A stretch of DNA of 60,273 nucleotides from an uncultured Lachnospiraceae bacterium (GCA_944380605.1 CALWIA010000014.1:1-60273); one strand, 5' to 3'. Numbered from the stretch's first letter, positions 31,950 to 40,475 are shown. Notes: a model not told the origin generated them from the letters alone. A program made the numbers and translations.

Positions 31950-33053
31950 TCAATATTCTACATAATCGATGACGCGGTAAGTGGTATTGCCATCCGCTCC
32001 GGCCGCCGCCTCGCAGATCAGAATCACCTCGTCGCCCACTTCAAATTCCCCGTAAATGGAGAAGGCGAACTGCACGTCGGAATCTGCCAGCGTGTATTCC
32101 ACATCGGTATAATCGTCCAGAATCACCGTGCTGGGATTCATCACGTCGCTGGAAGAATAGTAAATGGCCGTCACCTCGCCCCGCACGGCTACCCGGGAAG
32201 AACCGGTTTCGTCGCCTGCGTCGGACGAGCTGTAAGCCCAGATGGTCTTGCTGGAAGTATTGTAGTAGATCACCACAAACCCGCCGTTGTTTTTCTCCTG
32301 CTTGATCCGCTCCAGCGTGGAAAATTCGCCGTCCAGGTAGAAGGAGGCTTCGCTGAGGCTGAAAGGCACCGCGTCGTCCAGGTCTTCGTTCCGCTTTACC
32401 ACCTTGGGCCCCTTCAGTTCGTTGTCGGCAATGGTCAGCGGGTTGACCTCGCCGTCGGAAGTCAGTTCGTAGCCCAGATCCGTGCAGTAGGCCTGGCCGT
32501 CTTTCTTTTCCGTCCGCAGCAGGTTGTAGAACAGATTGACGCAGTCGTCCTTCGTCAGCACCTCATCCGGCTGCCGGTTCACATTTTCCCCCAGTTCCAG
32601 ATAGTTGTACATAGCCCAGCGGCCATCCACCTGGCTGCCGGAAAAATCCTCGTCGGTATAGCCAAGCAGCGCCAGAAGCGCCCGGGCCGCCTCCCTGGCC
32701 GTAATTTCCGTGTCCGGCCGGAACACGCCGCCCAGATAGCCGCTCATCCATCCCTGCTCCGACGCCGTCCGGATGGCGGAGGCATAGGGGCTGGAAGCCG
32801 GCACGTCGGCAAACACCGACGTGGAGCTGACGCCCCCTGCCGTCGAACGGTAGCTGGTGGCGTTGACCAGCATGGACGCAAACTCCCCCCGGGTGGCATA
32901 GGTGCCTGCCATCCCATTATTTAAAATTCCGCTTAACTGAATCACCCTTCTCCTCAATTCCATATTGCCGGAGGCCTCCGCCGTGATGGGCGTCACCAGG
33001 CTGGCGGCCGCGGCTGCGGTCAGCACCGCTGCCATTGCGCCGTATCGATTCAT
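31950..33053 (-). CDS. S-layer homology (SLH) domain protein, exported
   Basis: A 367-residue exported protein. A signal peptide occupies about 1-28. Up to three SLH repeats then follow: around TRGEFASMLVNAT, then VFADVPASSPYASAIRTASE with GVFRPDTEITAREAARALLA, then a weaker one with EVLTKDDCVNLFYNLL. The C-terminal half (about 220-367) is beta-rich with no recognised domain. SLH repeats bind pyruvylated secondary wall polymer, so it should be wall-attached. It is the first gene of the unit, 15 bp before the HlyD adaptor, which suggests a wall-bound partner of the exporter. GAGGAG precedes the ATG. Confidence 0.88.
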   Translation of the reverse strand: MNRYGAMAAVLTAAAAASLVTPITAEASGNMELRRRVIQLSGILNNGMAGTYATRGEFASMLVNATSYRSTAGGVSSTSVFADVPASSPYASAIRTASEQGWMSGYLGGVFRPDTEITAREAARALLALLGYTDEDFSGSQVDGRWAMYNYLELGENVNRQPDEVLTKDDCVNLFYNLLRTEKKDGQAYCTDLGYELTSDGEVNPLTIADNELKGPKVVKRNEDLDDAVPFSLSEASFYLDGEFSTLERIKQEKNNGGFVVIYYNTSSKTIWAYSSSDAGDETGSSRVAVRGEVTAIYYSSSDVMNPSTVILDDYTDVEYTLADSDVQFAFSIYGEFEVGDEVILICEAAAGADGNTTYRVIDYVEY

Positions 33054-33154
33054 CTGTCTGCTCCTCTCATTCCATTTTTTCTTTTATAAACATATCAGGT
33101 GTTTGTGTTCATTTTGTGTGCATTCTGTGGATTTTTCAAAAAGGCACATCCATA

Positions 33155-33191
33155 TTTATACGATGGAAAATAAAATTTCCTATCGTATAAA
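33155..33191. repeat. Dispersed palindrome, copy C
   Basis: Arms 33155-33171 and 33175-33191 (17-3-17; one mismatch and one G-T). The core TTTCCTATCGTA is shared with copy B. It lacks the 21-bp flank of copies A and B and lies between the SLH and cardiolipin synthase genes, next to the latter's terminator. Confidence 0.75.
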
Positions 33192-33231
33192 AAATGCGGA
33201 TCTGCAGGCAGAGATTCCTGCAGACCCGCAT
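33189..33231 (-). terminator. Terminator of the cardiolipin synthase gene
   Basis: Minus strand ATGCGGGTCTGCAGG (33231-33217) pairs fully with CCTGCAGATCCGCAT (33208-33194) including one G-U; an 8-nt loop; then a run of T. Confidence 0.9.
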
Positions 33232-33252
33232 GGGGACCCTTTGCTTTAGAAA

Positions 33253-34806
33253 CTACATCAGCGGCGCGATCAGCCGCAGCGCCCATCCTGCCGCCTTCTG
33301 GCGCAGCGGCCTGCGCCGGCAGTCTTCCATGGAAACCGGCTGGCACAGGCTCCGGGTGTCCTGGAAATCCCGCTCCACGTCGGCAATGGCCGGGCTGCGG
33401 TACAGATACACCGCGCATTCAAAGTGATGGTACAGGCTGCGGAAGTCCAGGTTGATGGACCCCACCACCGCCTTTTCATCATCGCTGACAAAGACTTTGG
33501 CATGGATAAATCCCGGGGTAAACTCGTAGATCTTCACGCCGGCGGCCAGCAGCTGCGGATAGTAGGTATGGGCCAGAATAAAGGCGTACTTCTTATCCGG
33601 AATATGGGGCATCAGAATGGACACGTCCACGCCCCGCTTGGCCGCGAACACCAGGCTTCCGATGAGTTCATCGTCCAGAATCAGGTAGGGCGTCATGATG
33701 TGCACGTACCGTCTGGCGGTGTTCAGCATATCCAGGTAGACCCGCTTGCCCACCGGCTCGTGATCCAGCGGCGAGTCGCCGAAGGGCAGCACAAACCCCT
33801 GTCCGCCGGCTTCCTGCCGTTCCTCTTCGCCGGCCCGGACATAGGGCTCATAGGGAACCGGCTGCTTCTCCCAGAGGTTCCACAGCTGCAGGAACATGAC
33901 GGTGAAATTTTTCACCGCGTCGCCCTGTATCTGGATTCCCACGTCCTTCCAGTAGCCGAACCGCAGCTTGCGGTTGATGTATTCATCCGCCAGATTGATG
34001 CCGCCGGTAAACGCCGTGCGTCCGTCGATCACCACAATCTTCCGATGGTCCCGGTTGTTCTGGTAGGTGGACAGCGCCGGCCGGATCGGCGCGAACTGCC
34101 GGCAGCGGATGCCGTGCGCCTCCATTTCTTCCGGATAGCGCCAGGGCAGCAGCACCAAAGAGCACATGCCGTCGTACATAAACCGCACTTCCACGCCTTC
34201 CCGGACCTTCCGCTCCAGAATCTCCAGAATGGCGTTCCACATCTCGCCCCGCTCTACGATAAAGTATTCCAGGAAAATAAACCGTTCCGCCTTTTCCAGC
34301 TCCGCCTTCAGCTGTTCAAACATCTCCTCGCCGGTGGAAAAATACCGGGCGGAAGTGTTCTGGTACACCGGAAAGCCGCCCTGGATTTTCACATAGGCCG
34401 CCAGGTTGGCCGCCTGGCCGTCCTGGGCCTCCAGCCGCCGGACCGTTCCGGGATCCTGTTCCAGAAAGCGGGCCGACTCGTCCGCGAACCGGCGGCTTCT
34501 TCTGGCGATGACGATCTGTCCCACCTGCAGTTCCACAAAGAAGTACAGCAGGGTGCCGAACACCGGAAAAACCAGAATGGGGAACATCCAGGACAGCTTG
34601 AAGCTTGGATTTTCCGGTTTATTGATAATGTATACACAGGTAACGGCGCCCAGCAGGTCGAACATCATGTAGACCGCCAGGGAATATTCCGATATGTATT
34701 TGACGATGCCAAGCAGAATGCCCAGCTGGATCAGCAAAAACAGAATGACAAATGTCGTCCGTCCGAATACCAGCCGCTGCAGTCCCTTTTTCTGTTTTAC
34801 GTCCAT
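33253..34806 (-). CDS. cls: Cardiolipin synthase
   Basis: A 517-residue membrane-bound phospholipase D superfamily enzyme that joins two phosphatidylglycerols. Two N-terminal helices (about 14-60) are followed by two PLD catalytic domains. HKD motif 1 is in NRDHRKIVVIDGRTAF with TGGINLADEY. HKD motif 2 is in FIHAKVFVSDDEKAVVGSIN. The length is normal for bacterial Cls. AGGAGG lies 7 nt before the ATG. It has its own promoter and terminator. Confidence 0.95.
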   Translation of the reverse strand: MDVKQKKGLQRLVFGRTTFVILFLLIQLGILLGIVKYISEYSLAVYMMFDLLGAVTCVYIINKPENPSFKLSWMFPILVFPVFGTLLYFFVELQVGQIVIARRSRRFADESARFLEQDPGTVRRLEAQDGQAANLAAYVKIQGGFPVYQNTSARYFSTGEEMFEQLKAELEKAERFIFLEYFIVERGEMWNAILEILERKVREGVEVRFMYDGMCSLVLLPWRYPEEMEAHGIRCRQFAPIRPALSTYQNNRDHRKIVVIDGRTAFTGGINLADEYINRKLRFGYWKDVGIQIQGDAVKNFTVMFLQLWNLWEKQPVPYEPYVRAGEEERQEAGGQGFVLPFGDSPLDHEPVGKRVYLDMLNTARRYVHIMTPYLILDDELIGSLVFAAKRGVDVSILMPHIPDKKYAFILAHTYYPQLLAAGVKIYEFTPGFIHAKVFVSDDEKAVVGSINLDFRSLYHHFECAVYLYRSPAIADVERDFQDTRSLCQPVSMEDCRRRPLRQKAAGWALRLIAPLM

Positions 34807-34832
34807 AAAAAAGCCTCCTATGCTATCTGCTC

Positions 34833-34861
34833 ATTGTACCGCAGATTCAGCCGGTTGGCAA
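34833..34861 (-). promoter_or_regulatory. cls promoter
   Basis: Minus strand TTGCCA (34861-34856), 17 bp, TACAAT (34838-34833), 26 bp before the ATG. AAAGCCTCC upstream (34875-34867) is complementary to the ribosome-site region GGAGGCTTT (34818-34810) on the same strand. Confidence 0.75.
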
Positions 34862-34898
34862 GCACGGGAGGCTTTCACTTTTCTTATCTTTTTTTTAA

Positions 34899-35924
34899 TT
34901 ACCGCTCCGGGGAAATGATGTATTTGCCCATGGCCCGGCGGGCGGGACTGCTTAAAATGTCCTCCAGCTGGTCCAGTCCGCAGACCTCGCAGACCATGCT
35001 GCTTACGTCCAGGCGGCCGGAATCGATCAGGTCCAGCGCCCGTTTCTGGGTGCAGGGATTGATGTAGGAAGCCTTCAGTTCCAGTTCCTTCTGGAAGATC
35101 TGGAAGGGCTTCACCGCGATGGTCTCATCGGGTTTGGTCAGGCCGAACATCATGACCACCGCCTTGTTTCCGGCGATGTCAATGGCCTGTTCCATAGTGG
35201 AAGGACGGCCGGCGCACTCGATCACCGTGTTGATCCAAGTCAGCCCCGCTTCCCGCAGGCGGGCCTTTACGTCTTCCTTCAGCGGGTCGATGCATACGTC
35301 GGCGCCCAGCTTTCTTCCCACTTCCCGCTTGCTTTCCACCGGTTCCAACAGCGCCACCTTCGCCGCGCCTGCCAGTCTGGCCAGCTGCACCATCAGAAGG
35401 CCGATCATGCCGCCGCCGATGACCGCCACCTGATGGCCCGGCCGGATATTGCACAGATCGATGCCGTGGAGGCAGCAGGCCACCGGCTCCGTCATGGCGC
35501 CCTGCTCAAAGGAGGTGCGTTCTCCCAGCCGGTACACCTGCCGCTCATGGACGGCGCAGTACTGGGCAAATCCTCCGTTGACGGTGGTGCCGTATCCGAT
35601 CATGTGCTCGCAGAAATGCACCACGCCGTTCCGGCAGGGCTCGCAGGCGCCGCAGTAGCAGTTTGGGTCGATGCAGACCCGATCTCCCGGCTGAAACTGT
35701 ACGACTTCCGATCCCACCCGGGTGATGACTCCGGCAAACTCATGGCCCAGAATCGTCGGCGGCGTCACCTCGGCAGCCCCTTTGTCGCCTTCGTAGATAT
35801 GGACGTCGGTACCGCAGACGCCGCAGGCCTTCACCTGAATCAGTACGTCCTTCGGCCCCACTTCCGGCATGGGCTGTTCTTCCACCCGCAGATCATGTTT
35901 TCCATAAAATACCGCGCTTTTCAT
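34899..35924 (-). CDS. Zinc-dependent medium-chain alcohol/polyol dehydrogenase
   Basis: A 341-residue MDR-family oxidoreductase resembling sorbitol and threonine dehydrogenases. Catalytic zinc site: CGVCGTDVH and GHEFAGVI. Structural zinc site: the four cysteines in CYCGACEPCRNGVVHFC. NAD(P) fold: AVIGGGMIGLLMVQLAR. It oxidises a secondary alcohol or polyol to a ketone; the substrate is unknown. Its ATG overlaps the stop of the cobalamin ABC ATPase gene as ATGA, so it is translationally coupled to a B12 transport operon, an unusual partner. Confidence 0.92.
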   Translation of the reverse strand: MKSAVFYGKHDLRVEEQPMPEVGPKDVLIQVKACGVCGTDVHIYEGDKGAAEVTPPTILGHEFAGVITRVGSEVVQFQPGDRVCIDPNCYCGACEPCRNGVVHFCEHMIGYGTTVNGGFAQYCAVHERQVYRLGERTSFEQGAMTEPVACCLHGIDLCNIRPGHQVAVIGGGMIGLLMVQLARLAGAAKVALLEPVESKREVGRKLGADVCIDPLKEDVKARLREAGLTWINTVIECAGRPSTMEQAIDIAGNKAVVMMFGLTKPDETIAVKPFQIFQKELELKASYINPCTQKRALDLIDSGRLDVSSMVCEVCGLDQLEDILSSPARRAMGKYIISPER

Positions 35925-37042
35925 GTTCTGTTTTCCTCCTCTGTCCGGCTCCGGCGGCGGTTCTGTTCTTCCCCCATCCGCGCCAGCTGCCGGTTTTTTT
36001 CATTCATCGTGCCAAATTCCGTCAGGCAGCAGATCACCTGACTGCAGGTCTGCAGAATCCGGGACGCCTCCTCAAACGCTTCCCGGCTTATGGGCTCAAA
36101 CGGCCGTTCTGCGATCACCCGGGCCGCCAGCGCCCGGGCCACCGGATATTCCCCGTCATTTTCATGAAGCACCCCCGCCGCGAAGGGGATCCCCTGCCGC
36201 TGCAGCCGCCGGTACACCGGGATGCCGGAACCGTTCCCGCCTATGACAAACACTTCCGGTTTTCCCGCCGCCGGCTCCAGTTCCGCGCTGCAGAAGGCTC
36301 CGTTGAACCGCCGCGCCTCGATGCCGTACAGCCGTTCCATATAGTCCGGCGTAAAAATCTCTTCCGGCGTTCCGCACCGCTCCACGGCGCCCCGGTTGAC
36401 GCAGACCACGTAATCCGAAATCTTCTGGGCCAGATCCAGTTCGTGCAGGGACAAAAGCACCGCCACCCGGCGCTTCTGCACCAGTTCCTTCAGAATTTCC
36501 AGCAATTCCAGCTTGTGCCGGATGTCCAGAAACGACGTGGGCTCGTCCAGCACAATGGCCTCCGGTTCCTGGCAGATGGCCCTTGCCAGCAGCACCCGCT
36601 GCTTCTGTCCGTCGCTGACTCTGGCAAACTCCTGGTCCGCCAGGTCCGACGCCTGCACCATCGCCAGCGCCTCGTCCACCTTTTTCCGGTCCTCCCGGCT
36701 CAGAATGCCGAAACGGCCGGTGTGGGGATACCGCCCCGCCGCCGCCACTTCCCGGCAGGTCATGGCTTCCGGCCGGACCCGATCCGTCATCAGAATGGAC
36801 ATCCGGCGGCCGATTTCCCGCTCCGTCATATCCTTCATGGAGCGGCCGTCCAGGCAGACCGCGCCGCCCAGCGGGCGGATGTGGCGGATGATGCTTTTCA
36901 GGATCGTGGATTTGCCGGAGCCGTTGGGTCCGATCAGCGTCACGATCTGCCCCCGTTTTACATGCAGTTCGATCTGGCGGATCAGCACCTGGGAGCCGTA
37001 GCCTACCGCCAGCTGTTCCGTACGGATATAGTCTTCTCTCAT
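35921..37042 (-). CDS. FecE/BtuD-type ABC ATPase with extra C-terminal domain
   Basis: A 373-residue protein. Residues 1-250 are a complete FecCD-class ATPase: Walker A GPNGSGKST (38-46), VSDGQKQRVLLARAI, AIVLDEPTSFLD and SLHEL. Residues about 260-345 form an additional domain starting EVFVIGGNGSGIPVYRRLQ, with a Gly-rich Rossmann-like loop and the later CLTEFGTMNEKNRQ. I do not recognise a characterised function for it. The adjoining permease, binding protein and cobalamin riboswitch point to B12 or corrinoid import. It begins 13 bp after the permease with GGAGG in the gap. Confidence 0.88.
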   Translation of the reverse strand: MREDYIRTEQLAVGYGSQVLIRQIELHVKRGQIVTLIGPNGSGKSTILKSIIRHIRPLGGAVCLDGRSMKDMTEREIGRRMSILMTDRVRPEAMTCREVAAAGRYPHTGRFGILSREDRKKVDEALAMVQASDLADQEFARVSDGQKQRVLLARAICQEPEAIVLDEPTSFLDIRHKLELLEILKELVQKRRVAVLLSLHELDLAQKISDYVVCVNRGAVERCGTPEEIFTPDYMERLYGIEARRFNGAFCSAELEPAAGKPEVFVIGGNGSGIPVYRRLQRQGIPFAAGVLHENDGEYPVARALAARVIAERPFEPISREAFEEASRILQTCSQVICCLTEFGTMNEKNRQLARMGEEQNRRRSRTEEENRT

Positions 37043-37055
37043 GGGCTCCGCCTCC

Positions 37056-38084
37056 TTATGCCGCCTGTTTGCGCCGTCCCGCCATAATCAGGATCACCAC
37101 CGGCGCGCCGAACACCGCCGTCACCGAACTGATGCTCAGTTCCGCCGGCGAAAAGGCGGTCCTGGCAATGCGGTCGCAGAACAGGCAGAAAACCGAGCCG
37201 CCCAGGAAGCAGCCGGGAATCAGCACCAGCGGGCTGGAGGTGCCAAAGAGCCGTTTGGCCAGATGCGGCACCGCGATGCCCACAAAGGACACCGGCCCGG
37301 CAAAAGCCGTGACACAGGCGGACAGCACGCTGGATACCAGAATCAGCGCCGCCCGGAACCGGTGCAGGTTCACCCCCATGTTCTGGGCGTAGACCTCTCC
37401 CAGCCGGTACGCGCCCATGGGCTTGGCCATAAACAGGGTCAGCACCAGGCAGGCAAAAACAATGGCCGCCGACAGCTTTACCTGCTCCCAGGAGGTGCCG
37501 GAAAAGCTGCCCAAAGACCAGTTGTGCAGGCTGACGATATCGGAGTCCTCCGCGAACGTCACCAGAAAATCCGTTATCGCCGAGCAGATATAGCCGATCA
37601 TCACGCCGCAGACCACCAGCATGGACATCTGCCGCACCCGGCCGGAAATCAGCAGCACAAACCCCATGGAAATCATGGAGCCGGCAAACGCCGCCAGCAC
37701 CATGCCGGCGGAGCTTATGGTCAGCCCCCGTTCCAGCAGCACGATCATGGCCAGGGCCACCGTCAGCTTGGCCCCGGAGGAAATCCCCAGCACAAAGGGG
37801 CTGGCGATGGGATTGGCAAAAAAGGTCTGCAGCAGGAAGCCGGACACCGCCAGTGCTCCGCCCAGAATCGCGGCGGCCAGAATCCGGGGCAGCCGGATTT
37901 CCCAGACGATGGGACGGGCCGTCCGGTCTCCGCCTTCCGTAAATAAAATCTTTGCGATTTCCCCCGGCGTCAGCTGTACCGTTCCGGAATTCAGATTCCA
38001 CAGAAACAGCAGGACAAACAGCGCCAGCAGCAGTCCGAAGGAAAGCAGATACCGGCTCCGGCTATCCCGGTTCCCGGCGGCCAT
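37056..38084 (-). CDS. btuC: FecCD-family permease, likely cobalamin importer
   Basis: A 342-residue permease of the FecCD/BtuC family with about nine or ten helices. Family blocks include LRLPRILAAAILGGALAVSGF, NPIASPFVLGISSGA, GPVSFVGIAVPHLAKRLFG and the last-helix VTAVFGAPVVILI. The ATG overlaps the last base of the binding-protein stop (38084), so the longer frame upstream is not the gene. Identified as the B12 type from the riboswitch, not from the permease sequence itself. Confidence 0.88.
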   Translation of the reverse strand: MAAGNRDSRSRYLLSFGLLLALFVLLFLWNLNSGTVQLTPGEIAKILFTEGGDRTARPIVWEIRLPRILAAAILGGALAVSGFLLQTFFANPIASPFVLGISSGAKLTVALAMIVLLERGLTISSAGMVLAAFAGSMISMGFVLLISGRVRQMSMLVVCGVMIGYICSAITDFLVTFAEDSDIVSLHNWSLGSFSGTSWEQVKLSAAIVFACLVLTLFMAKPMGAYRLGEVYAQNMGVNLHRFRAALILVSSVLSACVTAFAGPVSFVGIAVPHLAKRLFGTSSPLVLIPGCFLGGSVFCLFCDRIARTAFSPAELSISSVTAVFGAPVVILIMAGRRKQAA

Positions 38085-39307
38085 CACTGCAGATGGGGCA
38101 GATATACCATCTGCCCCGGATCCGGCTCTTCCTCTGTAAACATCCGGTTCAAATCCAGAATCAGATCCCCCAGTCCCATGGTCTCCTGGAACATCTTTTT
38201 GCCGGTGCACCAGACATTGCCCTCCTGCACCGCCTTAAATTCCTTTAAAATGCTGCTTTTGTCCAGAAACTGCTCCAGACTCTCCAGTTCTCCCTCAATG
38301 GTGCCGCTGTAAATCAGATAGTCCGCGTCCTTTACCGCCTCATAAAACGCTTCCATTTCCATATTCATGGTGGAAGACCCGGCGTCCGGATCCAGATCCG
38401 AGGGCACGTACTGCCCGCCCGCCATGGAAATAATCTTGGGTATATAGTCGTCCGGCATCCGCACATTGACGTATCCGCCTTCGCCGATATAGAAAAACGC
38501 CGCCGTCTTTCCGGTGGACGCCTGGCCCATCACCGGCTCCAGCTTTTCCAGTTCCCGGGCAAAGCACTGCTCCGCCTCGTCCTCCAGGCCAAACAGCACG
38601 CCGTACAGCTTCATCCACTCCATCCGCCCCAGCGGGTGGCTTTCATAGCTGGACCGTTCCGTAAACACCGGAATCCCCAGCCGCTCCAGCTGCTCCTGTA
38701 CCTCCGGCGCCCGGTAAATCATGGTGGACTCAATGGCCAGGCCGCAGGACTCTTCCAGAAGCATCTCGTAATCCGGGGCGCTGTACTTGCCGGCATAGAC
38801 TAAAGTCCCCTGCTCCATGGCTTCCCGGGCCTCGTCGATCTGCCAGCCGGACGCCTCCTGGCCGGACAGGGTCACCTGGTCCAGGCCGCCGATGCCGCAG
38901 ATCAGATCCATCGCCGAAGACGCCGCCAGATAGGCGTGTTCCACCGGCTGGCGGATCACCGTTACCTCCGCCTCCAGATCCTCCGGCACCCCGGCCCCCT
39001 CCGGCACGGTTACATACCGGTTCCCGTCGGCGACGTCGATCCAGGCCCGTCCCTGTTCATCGTATTCCACGGAAAACTGGTCCGCGTAAAGCAGTTCCAG
39101 CTGCCTGCGCTCCCCGGATGCTTCCGGTTCTCTGGCCTCCGTCTCTGCGGCTTCGGTCTCCGGTTCTTCCGCCTGTGTTTCCGTCATCTGTGTTTCTGCC
39201 GTCTGTGTTTCCGTCGTTTCACTCTTTGCCGTCTCTGTTCCCGCGCATCCGGCCAGCACCGCAGCCGAAAGCAGGAAAGAAGCCAGCAGCGCCTTGTTCT
39301 TTTTCAT
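38084..39307 (-). CDS. btuF: Corrinoid-binding lipoprotein (BtuF-like)
   Basis: A 407-residue lipoprotein. The signal MKKNKALLASFLLSAAVLAGC ends in a lipobox; a Thr/Glu-rich linker follows to about residue 65. The periplasmic-binding (TroA/BtuF-like) domain covers the rest, including YADQFSVEYDEQG and EHAYLAASSAMDL and, late, DLGDLILDLNRMF. It would capture cobalamin or cobinamide at the cell surface. ATG 39307 has AAGGAGAAG upstream. It is the first gene after the cobalamin riboswitch and the head of the operon btuF-btuC-ATPase-dehydrogenase. Confidence 0.9.
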   Translation of the reverse strand: MKKNKALLASFLLSAAVLAGCAGTETAKSETTETQTAETQMTETQAEEPETEAAETEAREPEASGERRQLELLYADQFSVEYDEQGRAWIDVADGNRYVTVPEGAGVPEDLEAEVTVIRQPVEHAYLAASSAMDLICGIGGLDQVTLSGQEASGWQIDEAREAMEQGTLVYAGKYSAPDYEMLLEESCGLAIESTMIYRAPEVQEQLERLGIPVFTERSSYESHPLGRMEWMKLYGVLFGLEDEAEQCFARELEKLEPVMGQASTGKTAAFFYIGEGGYVNVRMPDDYIPKIISMAGGQYVPSDLDPDAGSSTMNMEMEAFYEAVKDADYLIYSGTIEGELESLEQFLDKSSILKEFKAVQEGNVWCTGKKMFQETMGLGDLILDLNRMFTEEEPDPGQMVYLPHLQ

Positions 39308-39364
39308 GGCACTTCTCCTTTTCCTGTCTTTAATTTTGGGACGCCGGGAGTTCCCGGCAGAATA

Positions 39365-39534
39365 CAGACGGCAGGTTTCCTGGCTTTCCATCTCCGCCCG
39401 CGGCCGCCTTCCCGGTCTGGCTGACCAGTGGCTGTCTTGCGACCCGGCCGCGGACTCCGGTTTCACAGTGACGGGCTCGCACAGGTTTTGCACCTGTTTC
39501 CCTTTTACCCGCGCGTTTTACGCGGCACCGTCTG
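39365..39534 (-). promoter_or_regulatory. Cobalamin riboswitch (B12 element)
   Basis: On the minus strand the closing helix CAGACGG (39534-39528) / CCGTCTG (39371-39365) encloses the conserved core. In order come GGGTAAAAGGGAA, AGGTGCAAAACCTG, GAGCCCGTCACTGTGA, the B12-box block GCCACTGG, GGGAAGGC, and GCCAGGAAACCTGCC. All are standard cobalamin riboswitch elements. Downstream, GCCGGGAACTCCCGGC forms a short hairpin without a U-tract, so control may be at translation or through alternative pairing. Confidence 0.95.
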
Positions 39535-39585
39535 TCTCTTTGTCCAACAGGCTTATCCTATCACGGCAAAGGAGAAATTTCAACG

Positions 39586-40362
39586 TCAGAAGCAGGTAAA
39601 GGCGCCGTCAATGACAAAATCCGCTCCCGTGGTGAAGCTGGAAGCGTCTCCCGCCAGATACACGCAGATGCCCTGCAGTTCGCTGGGCTTTCCCAGCCGC
39701 CCCATAGGCGCCATGGCGTTCCACTGGGCGATCAGCGGCTTCAGATCCGGAGACGACAGGGTCAGGTCCGTTCCGATATAGCCCGGGCTTATGGAATTGA
39801 CCCGGACGCCCCGCTTGGCCCATTCGATGGCCAGGGATTTGGTCAGCTGAATCACGCCGGCTTTGGAGGCGTTGTAGGCGCACTGTGGCTGCGGCACGTT
39901 GACAATGTGGGCCGACATGGAAGCGGTGTTGATAATGGAGCCGTACCCCTGTTTCAGCATCACCTTTCCCGCCGCCTGTGCCGTGAGAAACACGCCGGTG
40001 AGGTTGACGTCCAGCACCTTCTTCCACTGGGCGAAGGTCATCTCCTCCGCCGGCACGTTCAGGCAGATGCCCGCGTTGCAGAAGGCGGCGTCCAGTTTTC
40101 CGTAATCCTTTAAAAACGCCTCTATCATGGCGTTTACCTGTTCCGGATCCGTCACGTCCGCCCCGTAGGCCCGGGTGTCGGAGCCGGTGTCCCGGCGCAG
40201 CTGTTCTGCCGTCTCCTTCGCGGTCTCCAGATCCAGATCCACAATGGCCACGTCGGCGCCCGCCTGGCAGAAGGCCTCTGCCACGCTTTTTCCGATGCCC
40301 CTGGCGCCGCCGGTGACAAAGATCGCCTTTCCCTTCAGGCTCATCTGTTCCAGAATTCCCAT
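39586..40362 (-). CDS. Short-chain dehydrogenase/reductase (SDR)
   Basis: A 258-residue classical SDR. Cofactor motif TGGARGIG (about 17-24), D in VDLD favouring NAD, NAG in FCNAGI, catalytic Ser in NTASM, and YNASK with the catalytic Tyr and Lys. PGYIGTDLT follows. Probably oxidises or reduces a sugar, sugar acid or polyol; similar proteins are named gluconate 5-dehydrogenase or sorbose reductase. Divergent from the ROK repressor across overlapping regulatory DNA, so probably in the same sugar-acid pathway as the dehydratase beyond it. Confidence 0.9.
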   Translation of the reverse strand: MGILEQMSLKGKAIFVTGGARGIGKSVAEAFCQAGADVAIVDLDLETAKETAEQLRRDTGSDTRAYGADVTDPEQVNAMIEAFLKDYGKLDAAFCNAGICLNVPAEEMTFAQWKKVLDVNLTGVFLTAQAAGKVMLKQGYGSIINTASMSAHIVNVPQPQCAYNASKAGVIQLTKSLAIEWAKRGVRVNSISPGYIGTDLTLSSPDLKPLIAQWNAMAPMGRLGKPSELQGICVYLAGDASSFTTGADFVIDGAFTCF

Positions 40363-40416
40363 AGAGTTCTCTCCTTTCGCGTCCCGCCGCCCTCTTTCGA
40401 TGGCGGCTGTTTAGTT

Positions 40417-40450
40417 TTATAAAGTCATTTTATATAATGTAATTTCATAA
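40417..40450. promoter_or_regulatory. AT-rich imperfect dyad, candidate ROK operator
   Basis: TTATAAAGTCAT and ATGTAATTTCATAA form a dyad (8 of 12 arm positions match) in a very AT-rich stretch overlapping the SDR -10 box. ROK repressors bind such AT-rich dyads. Confidence 0.4.
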
Positions 40451-40475
40451 TACCACGCACGGCGGCGGAACGCAA
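40447..40475 (-). promoter_or_regulatory. SDR promoter
   Basis: Minus strand TTGCGT (40475-40470), 17 bp, TATTAT (40452-40447). Confidence 0.6.

Noticed and set aside
33424..35067. 547-codon plus-strand ORF opposite cls and the dehydrogenase
   Set aside because: Spans two minus-strand genes and their intergenic DNA with shadow-type composition.
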